Below are positions 23,901-29,900 of a stretch of 64,000 nucleotides of DNA, piece by piece. The translations under genes and the position numbers were made by a program. Source of the DNA: Tubiluchus corallicola (Eukaryota; Priapulida; Priapulimorpha; Priapulimorphida; Tubiluchidae). Location: contig JAQGDQ010000002.1 in NCBI GenBank assembly GCA_030141605.1, forward strand, positions 2,891,001-2,955,000. Reading direction: 5' to 3'. Every line of letters begins with the position of its first letter. Position 1 is the first letter of the stretch. The notes under the pieces were generated by a model. The model was not told where the DNA came from. It worked only from the letters and a program-made list of their open reading frames with translations, and searched no databases.

Positions 23901-26900
23901 TTGTTGAGGTGGAATGTACGCTAGTCAATGGTAGATTGAGAGTGGCAGTGTCTGATAGTCTTCCTGTGCCCTTTTTGCTAGGTAATGATTACCGAACTGC
24001 TGTGACACCATTTAACATTAAAAAGAGTTTTAGTACACCACCTAAGTCAGTTGATTTAGAATGTATCCTACCTGAAAATTCAGATACGTCACATTGTTCT
24101 GATGAACTTGTGAGTGGAAATACAAAAGTCGCGAAACAAGCTGGTAATTCGAAAAAAGCTTTTGCAGTAACCCGATCAAAAGCAAAGCAGCTACAAGCAG
24201 AAGCTAACAGTGAGAAAAAATTACTAAGTAGTTTAAACGCTGACCAAAAAGCGGAAAAAAATGTTGCATCTGGCGTAGATACTAAAGCACAGCAACAGCA
24301 GCTGTCACAGCTTAGTAAAGAACAATTGCAGCAAGAACAGCGCGATGATGTTAGTTTGCGCAATTTACGTGATCACGCAGTCACAGAAACAGTAGCTCGT
24401 GCCCAAAGAAAGGGTTACTTCATTAAAGATGGGGTTTTATATTACCTGACACGTGAAAAGCGCGATGCTGAACCCCGCGAACTTTTGGTTGTACCCAAGT
24501 CTAGACGTTTGGCAGTCTTATCTTTGGCACATGATGCGCACATGGCTGGTCACCTGGGCATCCGTAAAACTACCCAACGTGTTTTACAAGAATGTATTTG
24601 GCCTAGAGTTAAACGTTCAGTGATACAATATTGCCGCTCGTGTGCCCCATGTCAGAAAACGGCGAGAATTAAACGTTCCGATAAAGCAAAATTAAAGCCA
24701 TTGTCCATACCTTCGATTGCATTTCGGACTATAGCCATGGATATTATTGGGCCTATGAAGAGAACACCCTCGGGGAATAAGTACGCGTTAGTAATAATAG
24801 ATCATGCTACGAGGTACCCCGATTGCTACCCGCTGCCAAATATTGAAACCACTACTGTTGTTAAAGCTTTATTGCAATACATATGTCGACACGGCATCCC
24901 GCGTGAGATTTTAACCGACAGAGGTACTCAATTCACATCACAGTTAATCCATGATTTAGAACAGGCCTTGGGTGTAAAGGGAATTTTCACTTCCCCATAT
25001 AACCCACAGGGGAATGGGTTAACTGAGAGATTTAATGGCTCATTAAAATCCTGCATTTTAAAGGTCATGCAAAATGAGAAACATTTACCCTGGGATGAAA
25101 CTATTCCGTTTATTTTATTTGCTTTCCGGGAAGTACCCCAAGAATCCACTGGGTATGCCCCATTTCAGTTAGTTTATGGTTTTCCCGTGCGTGGGCCTTT
25201 GGCTGCCCTAAAGGAACGTTGGGGCTCTGTAGAAGCTCCTAAGTGGGAGGAAATTGATGATTACGTGACTCGCATAATTAACACTGTAGAAGAGTCAACT
25301 GCTGATGCCCATGAAGCTTTGCAAAAAGCTAAAATATCACAGAAAAATTGGTATGATAAAACCACTTTAGAACGCTCGCTTGAAATAGGGCAAAAAGTTC
25401 TTGTTTTAATGCCTGAAGGTAGAAGCAAAATGCAAAAGCGCTATCGTGGCCCCTTTACAGTTGTTGATAAATTGTCTGATTGGACATATAAAATACATTT
25501 AGGAGGCAAAAGTGCACGCAAACGCGATACAAGAACATATCATATCAACATGTTGAAACCATTTGTTGAACGCGACGAGCACATGGTTTTGTTTGCAAAG
25601 TGTGAGGAATTTAGTACAACGTCACTAGACAGTGTTTTGTCTGAAGGTGGTTGTGGTAATGTGAAGATGGATGAGCAGGAGGAAAATGAGTGTTCATTGA
25701 AACTTCCTGAATATGCATTCCCGCCTTCTGCCTCACCCACCCAGTCTCTCAATGATGTAGCATATGACTCTCATCTCAATGATGAGCAGATCGGTCAGTT
25801 GGCAGCAGTACTTGCAGAATTTTCAGAGATGTTCACCGATCTTCCCGGGCGCACTGAATTAGTTCAACATCGTATTACTCTAACAAATCCTACGCCAGTT
25901 AGACAGAGGCCATACCGAACTCCTCATGCTCGCAGAGAGGTTATCAGAAAAGAATTAGAAGAGATGCAGAAATTACAAGTGATACGCAGATCTAATTCTG
26001 AATTTTCTTCACCAGTTGTCCTGGTACCAAAAGAAGACGCTGCATCAGGTTTTCGTTTCTGTATAGATTATAGGCTTTTAAATGCTCAAACGGCTTTCAA
26101 TCACTATATCATGCCTCGGGTAGATGACATCGTGGACGGCATGCATGGCGCTCTGTGGATAACCACATTAGATCTTTCAAAGGCGTACTGGCAAATAAAA
26201 CTCGCCGAAGAATCCCAAGCCTACTCTGCTTTCGTTACAGAATTCGGAAAATTCGAATTCGTTGTGATGCCTTTTGGCCTTGTCAATAGTGCACAAACCT
26301 GTCAAAGCTTGGTAGACAGGGTGTTAGAAGCTGCAGAGGAATATGCCCACGGATACATTGATGACATCATGATCAAATCAAACACTTGGCAATCCCATCT
26401 GCAACATATTCGGTTGGTATTAGCCCTGCTACGACGTGCTGGTCTTACACTTAAACCAAAGAAGTGCAACTTCGCCCAAACTGAGACCAAATTTCTCGGA
26501 TATGTTGTTGGAAAGAATCGCTTACGCCCACAGGTCGAGAAGATTCAAAAGATTCATGAAACCCCTCGTCCTCAGACCAAAAGACAAGTACGAGCTTTCC
26601 TCGGTTTAATCGGTTTTTATCGACGGTTTATTCCGATGTTTAGTTCTATTGCGGTACCCTTGTATGCACTGCTTGAGAAAAATGCACCTGTACACGTTGA
26701 CTGGAATGAAGAGTGTGAACGCAGCTTTTTAGAACTGCGCACTGCACTAAACTCAGACACGGTGCTTCACTCACCTGATTTTTCGCAGAAATTCGTTCTA
26801 ACAACTGATGCTTCATTTAGTGGTATTGGTGGAGTGCTGACACAAGTACAGAGTGAGTTAGGTGAGGTGCCAATTACACATGTGAGCAGAAAGTTAACTA

Positions 26901-29900
26901 CGTGTGAACGAAATTATAGTGTTGTGGAAATTGAGTTGTTGGCAGTAGTGTATTCTGTAACTAAGTTACGTTACTACTTAGAAGGTCATGAGTTCATAGT
27001 ACGAACTGACCAACGTAGTTTGCTAGCACTTCCACGCATGAAGAGAAATAATCGCCGCCTTTGTACATGGGCGCTTATTTTGCAAGAATTCCACTTTATT
27101 GTAGAGAATATTGCTGGAAAAGATAATATTGTAGCAGATTCTCTTTCACGCCTATGAGTGGGTAATTCCAACCACTAAAGCTCAAGTTAGGTGATTAAAG
27201 ATCACCCGTGACCAGTTTGAAATATTTTTCTTTTACATTATATGAAGCCTAATGTTTCTTTTACACTATTGAAGCCAATTCATTAGAAATGAATTACAAA
27301 TAATAAAATTTTGTTGCGAAATTAATTTAATGTATTCGCAATGCCATCTAGGAGTGGTAATAGAAAACATGTATAGTGATGTGTTGTTGTATTGTATTAT
27401 TTTAACCTTGTTAGGCTGGTTAATAGTAAAAGTGTTTCTTCTTTGTTTAAAACAATACAGTGTTTTATTTTTAGTTTATTCATTTATTTTGAAACCAAGA
27501 TTTGAACCTTGCGTTGTAAGCTTAAGAGTAAACAAATACTGTATTATCTGATATGTAATTATTTCATGAGTGAAGAAATTCACAAAGATTTGTTGATGAA
27601 GACTGTGATTGAGTATTGTATTTTTTGTCATTCACATTAGTTATTTTTGTTCTATTATTGTGATCATGATTTCTTGATCATGAATATGTATCATGATTTC
27701 TTGTGTAACTAGTTTATTGCCCTGACCTATTGTGTTAAAAGTCTTGATATCACATTTTAGTAAAAAAATTTGATGGATCAAGCTTTTGTAACGGAGGATG
27801 CTATGTGACGCTCAGGCTTATTTTAGGCCAGGTTATGTAACTAGTTCCTACTGTTATAATTCCACCATTAATTATTGTCAATCTTTATAAAAGAAGTTTA
27901 GTTAAACTGTTTAATGATATAAGGCTAGAAGCCAACTTGTTCTGAAATCAGATTTCACCTGTACATTCAATGATACTGTTTATGCATTACTACTATATCA
28001 TGTGACTGAAGCCACGTAGACGAAATTTTGGCTGTTCAGTTCGCCCAGGTATTCCGCTTTAAGTTGGCGAGTTAAGCGGACGTTCACATGTCATAAAATG
28101 ATGGTTTAGTAGTAATAGTGCTTGCTTGTAGAAAAGCGATCTGTCTACCTGGTTACGACAGAGACGATAGTTGCATTCTAGCGATGATACTTACCTGTTG
28201 CTGATTATATTTTCCTGACGCTGATGATACATCACTTACCAGTTGTCGATCTGCTGCTGATGGTACTTACCCGTATTTACCTGACTTTGATGATACTGTC
28301 GTTGGTGCTTCCATGCTGTGATTGCGGAATTGGTAATCCTTGCCTTGCGGCGAGTGCGGGAGCTTGGATGCAACCCTGTTTTGGCGTCGTGTAAGTGGAG
28401 GCGTGTGCATAGGGAGTCGTCCGGGTTTGGAGACATCGTCGTCCACGTGGTCAGATCCATCAAGAGGTGGTGTGGTTGGCCGTTCTGTGGTGCACCCTCC
28501 CTCGATCGGGCCCCTGGTGGTGAGATGGCGCGGAAGGTTAGCGGGAGAATGGTCGCTTGATGATGCAAAGACTGCACTGGTGAAAAACATTACGTTGTTC
28601 TTTCTCTTCTTAGCCGGCTTAGTCTTTATTATTAACAGTTGTCTCGTAATGTGTTTTGAAACATTCATTAAATTGTTATATTATTTTATTAATTCAGTGG
28701 TTTCTTCACAGTGTTTTCGACTAAGTGTTTTATTCTTTACCTAAGGGTTACACTTAAGTCACAAACCACATATTTACAATAACGGAACTTAGACTACATC
28801 GTCACAGCCTTTCTGGTTCAACTTAATATAGATTTCTCAACCAGTTCCCCCAAAATGTTTTACAAGAAGTCTTGCAACGTCATTCAAGAAAGTATTATGA
28901 GACAAAACCGAAGTCAAGTTTAAGCATCACATTTGTATTCCAGTTTTAGAAAGTTATCATTTTTTACTCGTTTAGAGTTTGGAAGATGACACAAAATCAG
29001 AGCTAATGGTATTTTATTAAAAAGTTCCAAAAGGTTCCAAAAATACATTGCTAAAAATCCACTATGCATTCAACAAATAAATAAATTTATCATTGTGGGT
29101 TACATCTCTAAATTTGTTAACAGTGAATATTAATTGGACTAGCACACAGTGGTACGTTTTTTAAAATGGCGTAATCAGTTAAAAAAATTTAAACTGTTTT
29201 GGACTGGATATTGCATTGCACGCTCACAACGTCATGACTGCACGCACTGCTTTCGCGTACTGGCAATAATTTACAGCCATAATGGCGCAATTTAATAAGA
29301 ATGGATTTATGACGAAATTTGTTTTATGAAAAGACCACCCGCGGGAGCGTTAGTTCATATTAATTTTCTGAGGTCACATTGAGAATCTCTTGACACGGCC
29401 ATGAATTAAAACGCGTAATTTGCTTGTCACATGACGAAAATAGACAAACTTTTAATAAATTTTAAGCAGTGATTAAGTTCCAAACTCATTGCAAAGTTGC
29501 TGTAGTGCGATTACATCTACACTTCTTAATAGGAGAATGTGTCCTAAGTTTTTATTACTTACATTATTAAACTTAACCTTATTTGCTGCTACTATCATTT
29601 CGAAGAAAGTGACGTCGACTGCAAAACTAACGTGTTTACGTTATACAGTTATCAAACACAGCTAAATTGAATTAACAGCGAGCGAAAATCTGAAGTTCCC
29701 GAAACTTCGATCAGCAAATCAAGCGTAGCGTTTGGAAACGCGGTATCGTTTTATTGAAAAAGACGTTGAATTCCGCATTGATGAATGAACTCGGGATCAA
29801 AATCCATGATGATGTGACAGTTTCTTAATTGCATGTATAGCCCATCTATAACGCAAAAACATGGAAATCCATAAACCGTTTCAAAAATACGCGTCTATCT

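Larger units (their letters stand above)
20729..28811 (+). mobile_element. Complete Gmr1-like Ty3/gypsy LTR retrotransposon
   Basis: An 8073-bp element runs from 20734 to 28806, flanked by the 5-bp target duplication GCCTT (20729-20733 and 28807-28811). The LTRs are 1007 and 1003 bp and begin TGTGACG and end CGTCACA, a perfect 7-bp inverted terminus. A tRNA-Leu primer site follows three bases after the 5' LTR. One long frame encodes Gag, protease, integrase, reverse transcriptase and RNase H in that order. Placing integrase before reverse transcriptase marks the Gmr1 clade, which has a copia-like order on a gypsy-type polymerase. The body frame is open throughout, so the element may be competent or recently so. 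It lies antisense in a TMTC2 intron. Confidence 0.92.

Noticed and set aside
22312-27171. Several 60-124-codon frames antisense to gag-pol
   Set aside because: They mirror the coding strand's codon pattern and show no family features.
28236-28744. Four open frames in the 3' LTR
   Set aside because: Overlapping on both strands in non-coding LTR sequence and disrupted in the 5' LTR.
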